From: Actinomadura sp. HBU206391
Lineage (GTDB): Bacteria > Actinomycetota > Actinomycetes > Streptosporangiales > Streptosporangiaceae
Assembly (NCBI RefSeq): GCF_014323665.1
Contig: NZ_JABVEB010000048.1
Span: forward strand, 1-39,698
Length of the DNA: 39,698 bases
Direction: 5' to 3'
A program made the position numbers and the translations under genes. The notes under the pieces were generated by a model. The model did not search any database. It was not told where the DNA came from and was given only the letters and a program-made list of their open reading frames with translations. Position 1 is the first letter of the stretch; each line of letters begins with the position of its first letter. Below, one piece after another: positions 1-7,957 of this stretch.

Positions 1-3000
1 CGCCGGCTCGAGCTCGCGCTTCGCCGACGCGGCATCGCCCTGGTCGTGGAACAACTGGGCCAGCTCGACATGCAGGTTCGCCGCCGTTCTCAGATCACCG
101 GCCTCGATCCCCCGCCGGTAGAGCAGTGCGGCGGCCTCGGCGTCTCCGGCGGCCCTGCGGACGTCGCCCGAAACCCGGTAGCCCATGGCGACGGTCTCCG
201 GATCGCCGGTCGCGATCGCCCGCTCGGCGGCGGCCAGCGCGGCCTCGTGATCACCCTGCCGGAGCAGCAGGTCCAGCAGCCGGCGCAGGCAGTACAGCGC
301 CTCCGGATGGTCGGCCGCAGCCCCGTCGGCGAACGCCGCCCGCGCGCCCGCGACGTCACCGGCCTCCTCCAGCAGCGTGGCGAGGGTCAGTGCCGCGTTG
401 ACGACCGCGTAGGGGTGTCCGGAACCGACCGCGTGCCGGGCGGCGTCGATCGCGCCACCCGGATCGCCGCGCCGCCGTCGCCACGTCGCGATGTGGTGCC
501 AGGCCGGTCCGGCCACCTCGGGGTCGCCGAACTCCGCCGCCCGCAGAGCGAGCCGCTCGGCCTCGTCGAGGTCGCCGCCGTCGGCCGTTAGCACGGCCAG
601 GTCGATCGTGGTGCGGGCCACCTGGAGCGGGTCGCCGAACTCCACGGCGAGCCGGAGCAGGTCCCGCGTCCCCTCCGCGTCACCGTCGCCGCTGCGTCTC
701 TGGGCCGCGTTGAGCATGAGGTCATGGGCCAGGGCCACGTGCGCGGGCTGTTCGGCGAGCCGATCGAGCAGCGGGCGTACGGCCTCCGCCCCCTGCTCGT
801 GGAGGGCCAGGATGAGCTCGGCCACGTCGGGTGAGCCGTGCAGCTCGGTGAAGGCCGCCAGCGCACCGGCGCGGTCGCCGCCGTCCAGGTGCGTCCAGCC
901 CCGTTCCTCGAGTGTCGCCGAGCCCAGGCGATCGCGGGCTTGGGCCGCGATCCGGGGATCGTCGAGCCTCGCGGCGCGCTCGAACGCCGCCCGGGCGCCG
1001 ACGGCGTCACCGGCCTGCTCCAGGCGGTCGCCCAACGTGAGAATGGCGAAGGCGGCCAGCTCGGGATCGATGCCGGCCGCGCGCTCGAAGGCCTGCCTGG
1101 CGCCCGCCAGATCACCCACGTCGGCGAGGCGGCAGCCCTGGTCATGGGTGGCCTGGGCACTGATCTTCGGGTCGCCCGCCGACTCGGCGGCGGCGATCGC
1201 GCGTTCGCCGGCGGCGATCGCGCCCGGCAGATCGCCCTGCTCGTGCAGGATCGCCGCGAGTTCGGAAGCCGCGGCCAGCGCCGTGGCCGGGTTCGGGCCG
1301 TCGGCGGCCTCGCGGTAGGCCTCCATGGCGGCCGTGACGTTCCCGGCCCTGCGGAGCGCCGTGGCGAGGTCCATGACGCCGTCCGGGCCCGAGAGCCACT
1401 CGAACGCCTCCCTGGCCGCGGCGACATTGCCGCTCTCGGCGAGCAGCTCACCCAGCCGCCGGGCCGCGTCGGCCGCGTGCTCGGTCTCCCCGTGCCGGTC
1501 CGCGGTGTCGACGACCCGGCGGAACGCCTCGGCCGCGCCGTCGAGGTCGCCGAGCTCACGCCGCGCGCACCCGATGCCGTGCATGGCGCGGGCCGCCATG
1601 GCGCCGTCGTCCCCCCCGGCGGCCTTCTCCCAGGCGACGATGGCGCCGATCCGGTCGTGCACGTCGTCGCGAAGAGTCCCGAGCGACATCGCCGCCTGCT
1701 GCGCGACGTACGGGTGGCCGTCGGCGACCATCAGCGAAAGGGCCCGGTCGGCGGCTTCGTTGTCACCGCTCCGCCGCCAGGCGCGGGCGGCCTCGATCGC
1801 GAGCCGGGATGACATCACGTATCCGTCGTGGGCGTCGCCGAGTGCCTTGATCTGGGCGAACGCCGGTGTCGCCGCGTCGATGTCGCGGTCGAGCAGATGC
1901 CGGCCGAAGGCGCCGGACCACGCGGGCTCTGGCGGCGGCTCGGGTATCCCGGCGAACGCGGCGCGCGCCGCGTCGAGGTCGTCCAGCCGTACCCTGGTGA
2001 ACCCCAGCAGCCAGGCGTGGCGCGCCGCCGGTCCGGGGTCCTCCTGGGCGAGCGCCTCCTCGAGGATCGCGCACAGGCCCGGCAGATCTCCCTGCTGTTC
2101 CATCACCGCGACGAGAGCGCTCTGGGCGCCGGGGCGCAGGCCGGGATGGCCCGAGGTCAGTACCGCGTCGTACGCGGCACGTACCTCGGCCAGCTGGGCG
2201 TGCCCGGCACCACTGGCGGCTCCGGCACCACCGGTGTGCCCGGCAAGGTCGGCGGACCCGGCACCGTCGGCGGACGCCGCCGGCTCGCCGGGGGTTGAGG
2301 GGCCGGCAGGCGCTGTGGGTCCGTCGGGCGCCGCCCCGGAACGGACGGCGTGACGGGCGGTCAGCTCCGAGCCGAGCGAGTACGCCACCCACGGAGCGAA
2401 CGCCGGATCACCGTCGTCGCGCGCGCGACGCAGCAGCCCGATCGCAGCCTCGCCGTCGCCTCGCGACGGCAGCCACTCCGCGCAGACCACCGCGGTGTAC
2501 GACAGTGCGACCGGGTCCCCGGTGTCAGCGGCGGTACGGAACATGGCCGCCGCGGTGGACGGCTCCAGCCCGAGCTCGGTGAAGAGCCGGGCCAGCATCG
2601 CCGTCGCGAGCGCAGCGGTCGCCGGGTCGTCGTCCTCCGTCGCCGCGCGGTAACCGGCCACCGCCCGCTCCCGGCCATGCCGCTGATGGTCGATGGCGGC
2701 GATGAGCAGCGGATGCCGCTCGCCGCGCGGCGAGCGCAGCAGATGGAGCAGCACCGCGGCTCCGAACCCCTGAGCCGGATCGGCTCCGTCGGCCACATGG
2801 CTGAGCAGCTCGTCGGCGAGTTCCGCATCGCCTTCGCCGAGCTCCATCAGCGCCAGAACCGTGGAGGCGCGACCGGACACCTGCGCGACCTCTGCGTCGA
2901 TCGCGCGGTGCAGCGACGCCCGGGCCTCGGCCAGATCACCCGACCGGAGCCGCTCGATCGCGCCCTCGGTGTCGTGGAACGCCTGTTCGGCCGCCACGCC

Positions 3001-3750
3001 ATCGGCGGGCGAAGGCCGCCATGGCGCGAGGTCGTGAATCCGGGCCTGGACGGCCACGTCCGTATCGCGATGCTCGGTGACCGTGTCCGACGCCGCGCGG
3101 ACTCCCTCGTCGGCTGCGGCGAGGTCGCTGGCGGTGCCGGTGCCGGCGTTCGTGCCGGTGGCGGCGCTGGCGGTGGCGGTGGCGTGCACGGGCGGTGTCG
3201 CGCCGGCGGCGGCCGGGCCGGGCCCCGAGGCGCCGCTCGCGGCCAGCGAAGGCGCCGTTGGTGCCGGTGGCGCCGGTGGCACCGGTGGCTCGGGCTCGGC
3301 GACGGACTCGGCCATCTCGGGGTAGTCGCTCCGCCGGACCCGCTCCAGTGCCTCGTCGGCTCCGGCCAGGTCACCGAGCCGCGTCAGCACCTTCGCGAGA
3401 GCGGCGTCGGCCAGTGCCGCGACCTCGGTGTCGGCCCCCGTGGACGCGATCGCCAGGGCGCCGTGCGCCGCGGCCCACTGCCGGTCATTGATCAGGAGGA
3501 CTCCGAGCGACAGGGCCGAGCGCTGCCGCAAGACCGGATCGCCGCTGTCGATCACCGAGCGGTGTGCGGTGCGGGCTCCCTCGACGTCGCCCTGATCCTC
3601 GAGCACGCTACCGAGCACATGGGACGCCTCCCGCGCGGTCTGCGGATCGGCCGAGGCGGCGACCTCACGCAACAGGGTGACCGCGGCGTCCAGTTCTCCG
3701 CGTTCCCAACATTGAACGGCCGCGCTGAGCCGGTCGGCCCACGAAGACAT
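1..3750 (-). CDS. Giant tetratricopeptide-repeat protein (C-terminus beyond the window)
   Basis: One uninterrupted reading frame of 1250 codons runs from an ATG at 3750 off the left edge. AGAAGGG lies about 7 nt before the ATG, which supports this start. Almost the whole protein is degenerate helical repeats of about 36 residues, with recurring patterns such as GDLAGARAAFERA and an acidic-Pro turn (DDP, GDP), typical of TPR/Sel1-like repeats. Two low-complexity linkers break the array: a Pro/Ala/Thr/Gly-rich one around residues 120-190 and an Ala/Gly-rich one around residues 455-505. I see no signal peptide, membrane segment or catalytic domain, so a cytoplasmic scaffold is plausible. Partners are unknown. 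Antisense frames are open for long stretches because of the GC bias, but they lack protein-like character. Confidence 0.85.
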   Translation of the reverse strand, partial: MSSWADRLSAAVQCWERGELDAAVTLLREVAASADPQTAREASHVLGSVLEDQGDVEGARTAHRSVIDSGDPVLRQRSALSLGVLLINDRQWAAAHGALAIASTGADTEVAALADAALAKVLTRLGDLAGADEALERVRRSDYPEMAESVAEPEPPVPPAPPAPTAPSLAASGASGPGPAAAGATPPVHATATASAATGTNAGTGTASDLAAADEGVRAASDTVTEHRDTDVAVQARIHDLAPWRPSPADGVAAEQAFHDTEGAIERLRSGDLAEARASLHRAIDAEVAQVSGRASTVLALMELGEGDAELADELLSHVADGADPAQGFGAAVLLHLLRSPRGERHPLLIAAIDHQRHGRERAVAGYRAATEDDDPATAALATAMLARLFTELGLEPSTAAAMFRTAADTGDPVALSYTAVVCAEWLPSRGDGEAAIGLLRRARDDGDPAFAPWVAYSLGSELTARHAVRSGAAPDGPTAPAGPSTPGEPAASADGAGSADLAGHTGGAGAASGAGHAQLAEVRAAYDAVLTSGHPGLRPGAQSALVAVMEQQGDLPGLCAILEEALAQEDPGPAARHAWLLGFTRVRLDDLDAARAAFAGIPEPPPEPAWSGAFGRHLLDRDIDAATPAFAQIKALGDAHDGYVMSSRLAIEAARAWRRSGDNEAADRALSLMVADGHPYVAQQAAMSLGTLRDDVHDRIGAIVAWEKAAGGDDGAMAARAMHGIGCARRELGDLDGAAEAFRRVVDTADRHGETEHAADAARRLGELLAESGNVAAAREAFEWLSGPDGVMDLATALRRAGNVTAAMEAYREAADGPNPATALAAASELAAILHEQGDLPGAIAAGERAIAAAESAGDPKISAQATHDQGCRLADVGDLAGARQAFERAAGIDPELAAFAILTLGDRLEQAGDAVGARAAFERAARLDDPRIAAQARDRLGSATLEERGWTHLDGGDRAGALAAFTELHGSPDVAELILALHEQGAEAVRPLLDRLAEQPAHVALAHDLMLNAAQRRSGDGDAEGTRDLLRLAVEFGDPLQVARTTIDLAVLTADGGDLDEAERLALRAAEFGDPEVAGPAWHHIATWRRRRGDPGGAIDAARHAVGSGHPYAVVNAALTLATLLEEAGDVAGARAAFADGAAADHPEALYCLRRLLDLLLRQGDHEAALAAAERAIATGDPETVAMGYRVSGDVRRAAGDAEAAALLYRRGIEAGDLRTAANLHVELAQLFHDQGDAASAKRELEPA

Positions 3751-3951
3751 GTTCGTACCCTTCTGTCACTTTCGCCTGAGCGCATAGCGACAAACCGCGC
3801 GAAAGCCGATGACCGGCACTCGTCACCCCAGATCGACGGCAAAGCTACACACCAGGTTCCGTGGTCGCAGGCGAACCAGACCTTCCGGCCGCCCGCATGA
3901 CCACCCGCCAGGCGGCTCGGGGATGTTCCCGATGAAACGGCGGATACACCA
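3751..3951. other. Leader region of the TPR gene, no gene seen
   Basis: About 200 nt lie between the hairpin and the TPR start. It should hold the TPR promoter on the minus strand, but I find no convincing -35/-10 pair. The open frames that cross it have low-bias third positions and no similarity I recognise. Confidence 0.4.
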
Positions 3952-3983
3952 GAGCGCCGTGACCCACATGGGTCACGGCGCTC
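3952..3983 (-). terminator. 15-bp perfect hairpin after the DUF3618 gene
   Basis: The arms 3952-3966 and 3969-3983 are perfect complements (GAGCGCCGTGACCCA) around a 2-nt centre, so a few central bases must unpair to form the loop. The hairpin begins 15 nt after the stop codon of the DUF3618 gene. There is no U-tract, as is common in high-GC actinomycetes. It would separate that gene from the TPR gene further along the same strand. Confidence 0.7.
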
Positions 3984-3997
3984 GGATGAGGCGTGAG

Positions 3998-4297
3998 TCA
4001 ACGACGTTTGCGACGCCAGAGCAGGACGGCGGTCACCGAGATCGCGATACCTGCGCCGACCATGAGGGCGGCGGTACGGCGATCACCATTCGGCTCCCCC
4101 GGCTCTCTGGGGCCGGAGATGGCGCCGATCGCCGCGGCGACCTGGCCTGCCTCCTCCTTCATCCGCACGACACCGCGCCTGGCCGCGTTCTTGGGGTTGA
4201 GGCGGTCGGCGAGTGCGTCGACGGTGCGCGCCAGCTCCTCGCGAGTGCGCATGATCTCCAGCTCCAGCGCCTCCGGATCGCGGGCTCTGTCGGCCAT
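3998..4297 (-). CDS. DUF3618 family membrane-anchored protein
   Basis: A 99-residue protein. Residues 6-35 match the DUF3618 pattern of an amphipathic segment: IMRTREELARTVDALADRLN followed by PKNAAR. A single C-terminal membrane helix (about residues 75-93, LMVGAGIAISVTAVLLWRR) ends in a basic tail. AAGGA lies 6 nt before the ATG. The family is widespread in actinobacteria next to phage-holin-like proteins and has no established biochemical role; a membrane-associated cytoplasmic helical domain is what the sequence shows. It is divergent from the peroxiredoxin gene and the two share a 150-nt intergenic region. Confidence 0.85.
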   Translation of the reverse strand: MADRARDPEALELEIMRTREELARTVDALADRLNPKNAARRGVVRMKEEAGQVAAAIGAISGPREPGEPNGDRRTAALMVGAGIAISVTAVLLWRRKRR

Positions 4298-4447
4298 GAG
4301 TTGTCCTTATCGTTCGGCGTGCAGCGCGCGTCATGTGATCCTTAGTCTGTCAGGTCTTCACCCGAATCGCTCGCGGACCACCTGCGCAGTGTGAAGGCAC
4401 CACAGCGGTACGGTAAGAGGCGTCCCATTGACCGAAAGGGAGATCTG

Positions 4448-4915
4448 GTGTCCGAGCGGCTGCAACCGGGCGATGTTGCCCCCGACTTCGAGCTTCCCGA
4501 CTCCGAGGGCAAGCCGGTGTCGCTTTCGTCATTGCGCGGCCGGCGCGTAATCGTCTTCTTCTACCCGGCCGCCATGACGCCGGGCTGCACCAAGGAGGCC
4601 GTGGACTTCCGCGACGGCCTGCCCGAGCTCGAGGCCGCGGGCGTCACCGTCCTCGGCGTCTCCCCCGACGAGCCGGCCAAGCTGGCCAAGTTCCGCGACC
4701 GGGACGGGCTCAACTTCCCGCTGCTGTCCGACCCCGGCGCCGAGGTCCTGCGGGCCTATGGCGCGTACGGGGAGAAGATGCTGTACGGCAAGAAGACGGT
4801 GGGCGTCATCCGCTCCACCTTCCTCATCGACGCCGACGGTAAGATCGCGAATGCCTACTACAACGTGAAGGCGACCGGGCACGTCGAGCGCCTCCGCCGC
4901 GTACTGGGCGTCTGA
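4448..4915 (+). CDS. bcp: Thioredoxin-dependent thiol peroxidase (Bcp/PrxQ-type peroxiredoxin)
   Basis: A 155-residue cytoplasmic peroxidase that reduces hydrogen peroxide and organic hydroperoxides. The start is GTG 4448, preceded by AAGGGAG; this gives the standard family N-terminus (ERLQPGDVAPDFELPD). An upstream in-frame ATG at 4391 would add 19 basic residues unlike the family. The peroxidatic motif is YPAAMTPGCTKEAVDFRD with Cys47. Many Bcp proteins have a resolving Cys five residues later; here it is Val52, and Cys47 is the only cysteine in the protein. The enzyme should therefore act as a 1-Cys peroxiredoxin that needs an external thiol. The C-terminal half (FLIDADGKIANAYYNVKATGH) is typical. 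Family call is secure; the reductant is unknown. Confidence 0.93.
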   Translation: MSERLQPGDVAPDFELPDSEGKPVSLSSLRGRRVIVFFYPAAMTPGCTKEAVDFRDGLPELEAAGVTVLGVSPDEPAKLAKFRDRDGLNFPLLSDPGAEVLRAYGAYGEKMLYGKKTVGVIRSTFLIDADGKIANAYYNVKATGHVERLRRVLGV

Positions 4916-4981
4916 GCGACCGGCGCGGCCGAGAGCGACCGACCCGCAGGGGCGCGGCCCGAACCCGGTGATCGCGCCAAG

Positions 4982-5058
4982 GGGGCCGTAGTCCAACGGC
5001 AGGAGACACAGGTTTTAGGTACCTGACAGTGTGGGTTCGAATCCCACCGGCCCCACCA
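4982..5058 (+). tRNA. tRNA-Leu (anticodon UAG) with a class I-sized body and encoded CCA
   Basis: The acceptor stem GGGGCCG/CGGCCCC pairs perfectly, followed by discriminator A (5055) and an encoded CCA. The T arm GTGGG-TTCGAAT-CCCAC is perfect. The anticodon stem CAGGT/ACCTG encloses TTTAGGT, giving anticodon UAG, which reads CUA and possibly other CUN leucine codons. The variable region between anticodon and T stems is only ACAGT (5 nt), whereas bacterial tRNA-Leu normally carries a long extra arm. The D stem has three good pairs (TCC/GGA), and three nucleotides (ACA) separate it from the anticodon stem instead of the usual one. It is therefore a tRNA-like gene with an unusual body. The amino acid is inferred from the anticodon alone. 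Confidence 0.85.
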
Positions 5059-5100
5059 TCCTGGTCACTGCGGACATTCCGCCACTCCGGCCATTCCACT

Positions 5101-5123
5101 GGCGCTCGACTTGGTGGAGCGCC
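5101..5123 (+). terminator. Possible hairpin downstream of the tRNA
   Basis: GGCGCTC (5101-5107) and GAGCGCC (5117-5123) form a 7-bp stem with a 9-nt loop, 42 nt after the CCA. There is no U-tract. It could end the tRNA transcript. Confidence 0.35.
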
Positions 5124-5313
5124 GGACGGGCATCCCCGCGGCGGGGGTGGACGCCCTCACCCGCCCGGGTCGTGGCGACGGTGGCGGCCATCGCCGTCAC
5201 AGAACGCGATCCAGGCGGCCAGATGGGCCGACGCGGGCCTAGGCCGATCCGGCGCGTAGCCTCCCGTACCCGCGGCGGCTCGGCCAAGCGGCGGTTGATG
5301 CGAAGCTGGGGCC
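5124..5313. other. Spacer before the SDR gene, nothing recognised
   Basis: About 190 nt of GC-rich sequence. One plus-strand frame has a fairly coding-like third-position bias for about 30 codons but no start with a ribosome-binding site and no similarity I recognise. It could be a relic or chance. Confidence 0.3.
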
Positions 5314-6018
5314 GTGGAGCATCGAGTTTTTCTGATCACTGGAGCATCGAGCGGGATCGGCGAGGCCACCGCGCGGCTCGCCGTCGAGGAGGGCCACCGG
5401 GTGGTGCTGGCCGGTCGGCGGCGCGAGCTGCTGGAGCGGCTGGCCGCCGAGCTCGGAGGGCCGGAGCGCGCGCTGCCCGTCACGTGCGACGTCACGGAGT
5501 GGGACCAGGTCCGGGCCGCGGTCGCCCACACGCTCGAGGCCTACGGGCGCCTGGACGTGGCGCTCGCCAACGCCGGGGTGGCGACCCCCACCTCCTTCCT
5601 GGACGAGAAGGGGACGCCCGAGGACTGGCGCACCATGGTCCTCACCAACGTGTACGGCCCCGCCATCACGGCCCGCGCCACGCTGCCCGCGCTCCGCGAG
5701 ACCAACGGTCATTTCGTCGTCACCGGTTCGGTGGCCGGCCGGATCCCGACGCCCGGCAGCGTCTACTCCGCCACCAAGTGGGCGGTCACGGGGCTCGCCC
5801 AGAACCTGCGCGGTGAACTCGCCGGCACGGGCGTACGGGTCACGCTCATCCAGCCCGGCCTCACCGACACGGGGCTCATCGGCCCCGGCCGGGCCGACCA
5901 CGCGAAGCTCGACCCGGCCGACGTGGCCCGCACCGTACTTTTCGCCGTGAACCAGCCGCCCGGTGTCGACATCAACGAGATCGTCGTACGCCCGGCAGGT
6001 CAGGTCTGGCATCGCTGA
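5314..6018 (+). CDS. Short-chain dehydrogenase/reductase (classical SDR)
   Basis: A 234-residue Rossmann-fold oxidoreductase. It shows the nucleotide-binding motif TGASSGIG (residues 9-16), the NAG motif (LANAGVA), an active-site Ser in VTGSVAG and the catalytic YSATK (Tyr and Lys), followed by the structural IQPGLTDT. Arg residues after the second strand (AGRRREL) suggest NADP(H) preference. The start is GTG 5314 with a weak AGCTGGGG upstream. Substrate cannot be deduced. Its stop codon lies inside a run of 16-17-nt repeats that leads into the Nudix gene, so the two genes are probably cotranscribed. Confidence 0.9.
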   Translation: MEHRVFLITGASSGIGEATARLAVEEGHRVVLAGRRRELLERLAAELGGPERALPVTCDVTEWDQVRAAVAHTLEAYGRLDVALANAGVATPTSFLDEKGTPEDWRTMVLTNVYGPAITARATLPALRETNGHFVVTGSVAGRIPTPGSVYSATKWAVTGLAQNLRGELAGTGVRVTLIQPGLTDTGLIGPGRADHAKLDPADVARTVLFAVNQPPGVDINEIVVRPAGQVWHR

Positions 6019-6080
6019 CGGAGCAAGCCCACTGACCGAGCGAGCCCACTGACGAGCAGGCTTACTGACGAGGAGGCCCG
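6015..6080 (+). repeat. Four imperfect 16-17-nt tandem repeats between SDR and Nudix genes
   Basis: Units at 6015-6031, 6032-6048, 6049-6064 and 6065-6080 all begin CTGACSGAGC or CTGACGAG and end in a GCCC- or GGCTTA-like tail. The first unit contains the SDR stop codon. The last unit carries AGGAGG, the ribosome-binding site of the Nudix gene. Confidence 0.7.
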
Positions 6081-6662
6081 ATGACGAGTGGTGAGCCGAC
6101 GATCCGCCGGCTGTCGTCGAGGATCGTCTATGAGAACCGGTGGATGACGGTCCGCGAGGACCTGATCGAACGCCCCGACGGGTCGCAGGGCGTTTACGGG
6201 CTGGTCGAGAAGCCCGACTTCGCGCTCGTCGTCCCGGCCGAGCGCGGCGGCTTCCACCTGGTCGAGGAGTTCCGCTATCCCATCGGCCGGCGCACCTGGA
6301 GTTTCCCGCAGGGCGGCTACCCCGACCGGCGGACCGGAGACCACGAGGAACTGGCGCGCGCCGAACTCGCCGAGGAGACCGGGTTGCGTCCGGGGGTGCT
6401 GACCCGGCTCGGGTTCCTGCACAGCGCACACGGCACCAGCAACCAGGGCTTCCACGCCTTCCTCGCGACCGACCTCGAACCCGGTGAGGCCCGCCGCGAG
6501 CACGAGGAGCAGGACATGCGACAGCGCTTCGTCACCCGGGCCGAGTTCGAGCAGATGATCCGCGACGGCGCCATCACCGACGACGCGACTCTGGCCGCCT
6601 ACACGCTCCTGATGCTGCACGAGGCGTCCGCGCCCACCACGGAGCCGCACCATCGGACATGA
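6081..6662 (+). CDS. Nudix hydrolase (ADP-ribose pyrophosphatase-like)
   Basis: A 193-residue Nudix enzyme. AGGAGG lies 5 nt before the ATG. The N-terminal beta domain (RIVYENRWMTVREDLIERPDG) and the FPQGGYP segment (residues 75-81) resemble ADP-sugar pyrophosphatases. The Nudix helix is present at residues 89-102 (EELARAELAEETGL): the metal-binding EExG glutamates (98, 99) are intact, but the Arg that normally opens the REUXEEXGU motif is Ala94, with Arg93 displaced by one residue, and the loop before it is one residue longer than usual. The likely role is hydrolysis of a nucleoside diphosphate derivative in the cytoplasm. The exact substrate is unknown. Confidence 0.88.
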   Translation: MTSGEPTIRRLSSRIVYENRWMTVREDLIERPDGSQGVYGLVEKPDFALVVPAERGGFHLVEEFRYPIGRRTWSFPQGGYPDRRTGDHEELARAELAEETGLRPGVLTRLGFLHSAHGTSNQGFHAFLATDLEPGEARREHEEQDMRQRFVTRAEFEQMIRDGAITDDATLAAYTLLMLHEASAPTTEPHHRT

Positions 6663-6700
6663 GCGTCCCGCCGTACGCGATGCGGCTCTGCTCGGGCTCG

Positions 6701-6730
6701 GTGCGGCCGGGTGCGGCTCGGTGCGGCTCG
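6701..6730 (+). repeat. 10-nt tandem repeats upstream of the unrecognised protein
   Basis: Three units (GTGCGGCCGG, then GTGCGGCTCG twice) with degenerate flanking copies from 6680 to 6735. The same GGTGCGGCT word recurs at about 35835 before the nucleoside phosphorylase gene. Confidence 0.6.
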
Positions 6731-6809
6731 GCTCTGAGAGAACAACCGGCATGTACCGCGCGCTGATCGCGTTGACTGACAGCGAGATGAGCATCGCGAG
6801 AGGGGACGC

Positions 6810-7391
6810 ATGGGCGAGCACGAGGCCTTCTGGATCGACCACGGATACGACCGGGAGCGAGCCGTGGGCGGGCCGAGCCGCTATGCCGAGCACGTGTGGA
6901 GCCACGTCTCCGCGTTCGAGGGTTCGTGGGGCGACATCGCGCCGGTCACGTTCGCCTGTGCCGCCTGGCAGCTGGCCACGACGCAGATGCCGCCCTACGT
7001 GCGCTGGCACCGGAGGATCCTGTCCGCGGCCTGTGACCGCAATCCCTACGACGGCGGCCTCACCGCCCACGTGCTGATGGTCTCACCGCTGCCCGCCGAG
7101 CTGACCTCCTCGCGCCACTGGTGGCGCGACCGGGGCTGGCGCGACTGGCCGCAGATGTTCGGCCAGTATCTGGATCCCACCGACCAGGACCAGGCGCGCG
7201 GCCCCTTCCTACGGACGACCCTGCTCATCGACGCGCCGGTGCCCCTCGGCGCGCTCCCCACGGCCCCCGACGCGCCCTCCAAGGCCCTCGCCGACACGGC
7301 GGAGCTCGCGGTGTCGGTCCTCGTGAAGGAGCTCAACGAGTTGCTCAACCCGGTCATCCACCAGCTAGAGACCGCCCAGGCGCCCGGCTGA
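6810..7391 (+). CDS. Conserved-looking protein of unknown function
   Basis: A 193-residue protein with good coding bias; GAGAGGGG lies about 5 nt before the ATG. I do not recognise a family. It is rich in Trp and aromatic residues (FWIDHGYD, WSHVSAFEGSWGD, RHWWRDRGWRDW), has no signal peptide or clear membrane helix, and ends in an amphipathic Leu-rich helix (about residues 150-185, LAVSVLVKELNELLNPVIHQL). The segment GPFLRTTLLIDAPVPLG separates the two parts. It is probably a cytoplasmic protein. It follows the Nudix gene after 147 nt that contain short tandem repeats and converges on ridA. Confidence 0.75.
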   Translation: MGEHEAFWIDHGYDRERAVGGPSRYAEHVWSHVSAFEGSWGDIAPVTFACAAWQLATTQMPPYVRWHRRILSAACDRNPYDGGLTAHVLMVSPLPAELTSSRHWWRDRGWRDWPQMFGQYLDPTDQDQARGPFLRTTLLIDAPVPLGALPTAPDAPSKALADTAELAVSVLVKELNELLNPVIHQLETAQAPG

Positions 7392-7475
7392 GCCGGTCGA
7401 GAACGGCGACACGCCCGGCCTGCCACGAGCAGCACCGCCGTCACCGGCGCGCGCCCGGCCGGAGCCCCGCCGCGC

Positions 7476-7492
7476 CCCGCCGGTCAGGCGGG
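7476..7492. terminator. Hairpin over the ridA stop codon, between convergent genes
   Basis: CCCGCC (7476-7481) and GGCGGG (7487-7492) enclose GGTCA, which contains the ridA stop codon on the minus strand. Extra GC pairs are possible on both sides with a bulge. Position between two convergent genes suggests a bidirectional terminator. Confidence 0.5.
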
Positions 7493-7897
7493 CGCCGGCT
7501 CGCCCACGGCGGCCACCACCTCCACCTCGAGCAGCGCCCCGGGCCGGAACAGCCGGGACACCTCGATGGTGGTGCTGGTGGGCGGCGGCCCGGTGAAGTA
7601 CTTCCGCCGGACGGCGCCGTACTCGGGGAGCAGTCCGATGTCGGTGAGGTAGGTCCGGATGTTCACCACGTGCTCGAACGCGGCGCCGTGAGCGGCCAGG
7701 ATGCCCTCGATGATCTCGAAGACGCGCCGCGCCTGCTCGGTCATGCTGCCCTCGCCGACGAGCCCGCCGCCGGCGTCCACCGCGATCTGCCCGGACAGCA
7801 TCAGCAGGACCCCGTCACCTGATTCCAGCCGGGCCACATGCGAGTACGGTCCTACGGGCGCGGCGACCGAGTCGGGATCGTCCAAGGTGATTTGCAT
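7484..7897 (-). CDS. RidA family enamine/imine deaminase
   Basis: A 137-residue protein of the YjgF/YER057c/UK114 family. AGGAGC lies 5 nt before the ATG. Family hallmarks are PVGPYSHV near the N-terminus, the SGQIAVDAGG loop, the Arg of VNIRTYLTD that contacts the substrate carboxylate, and the C-terminal GALLEVEVVA strand with its conserved Glu. Members hydrolyse reactive enamines such as 2-aminoacrylate or act in catabolic routes. It is divergent from a LysR-type regulator gene, 120 nt away, with a palindrome between them, so that regulator probably controls it. Substrate is not known. Confidence 0.9.
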   Translation of the reverse strand: MQITLDDPDSVAAPVGPYSHVARLESGDGVLLMLSGQIAVDAGGGLVGEGSMTEQARRVFEIIEGILAAHGAAFEHVVNIRTYLTDIGLLPEYGAVRRKYFTGPPPTSTTIEVSRLFRPGALLEVEVVAAVGEPAPA

Positions 7898-7957
7898 ATG
7901 TGCTCCTGAGGGGTGTGAACACCGCTGACGCTAGGCCGCCGCGAAGGCATGCCACAA

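Noticed and set aside
2350..3900. 516-codon plus-strand open frame
   Set aside because: It is the antisense of the TPR gene. It has random-like composition (Arg/Gly/Gln-rich, RAGGGAGGGG runs) and crosses the TPR start region.
5239..6429. 396-codon minus-strand open frame over SDR and Nudix genes
   Set aside because: Antisense shadow; both plus-strand genes have full catalytic motifs.
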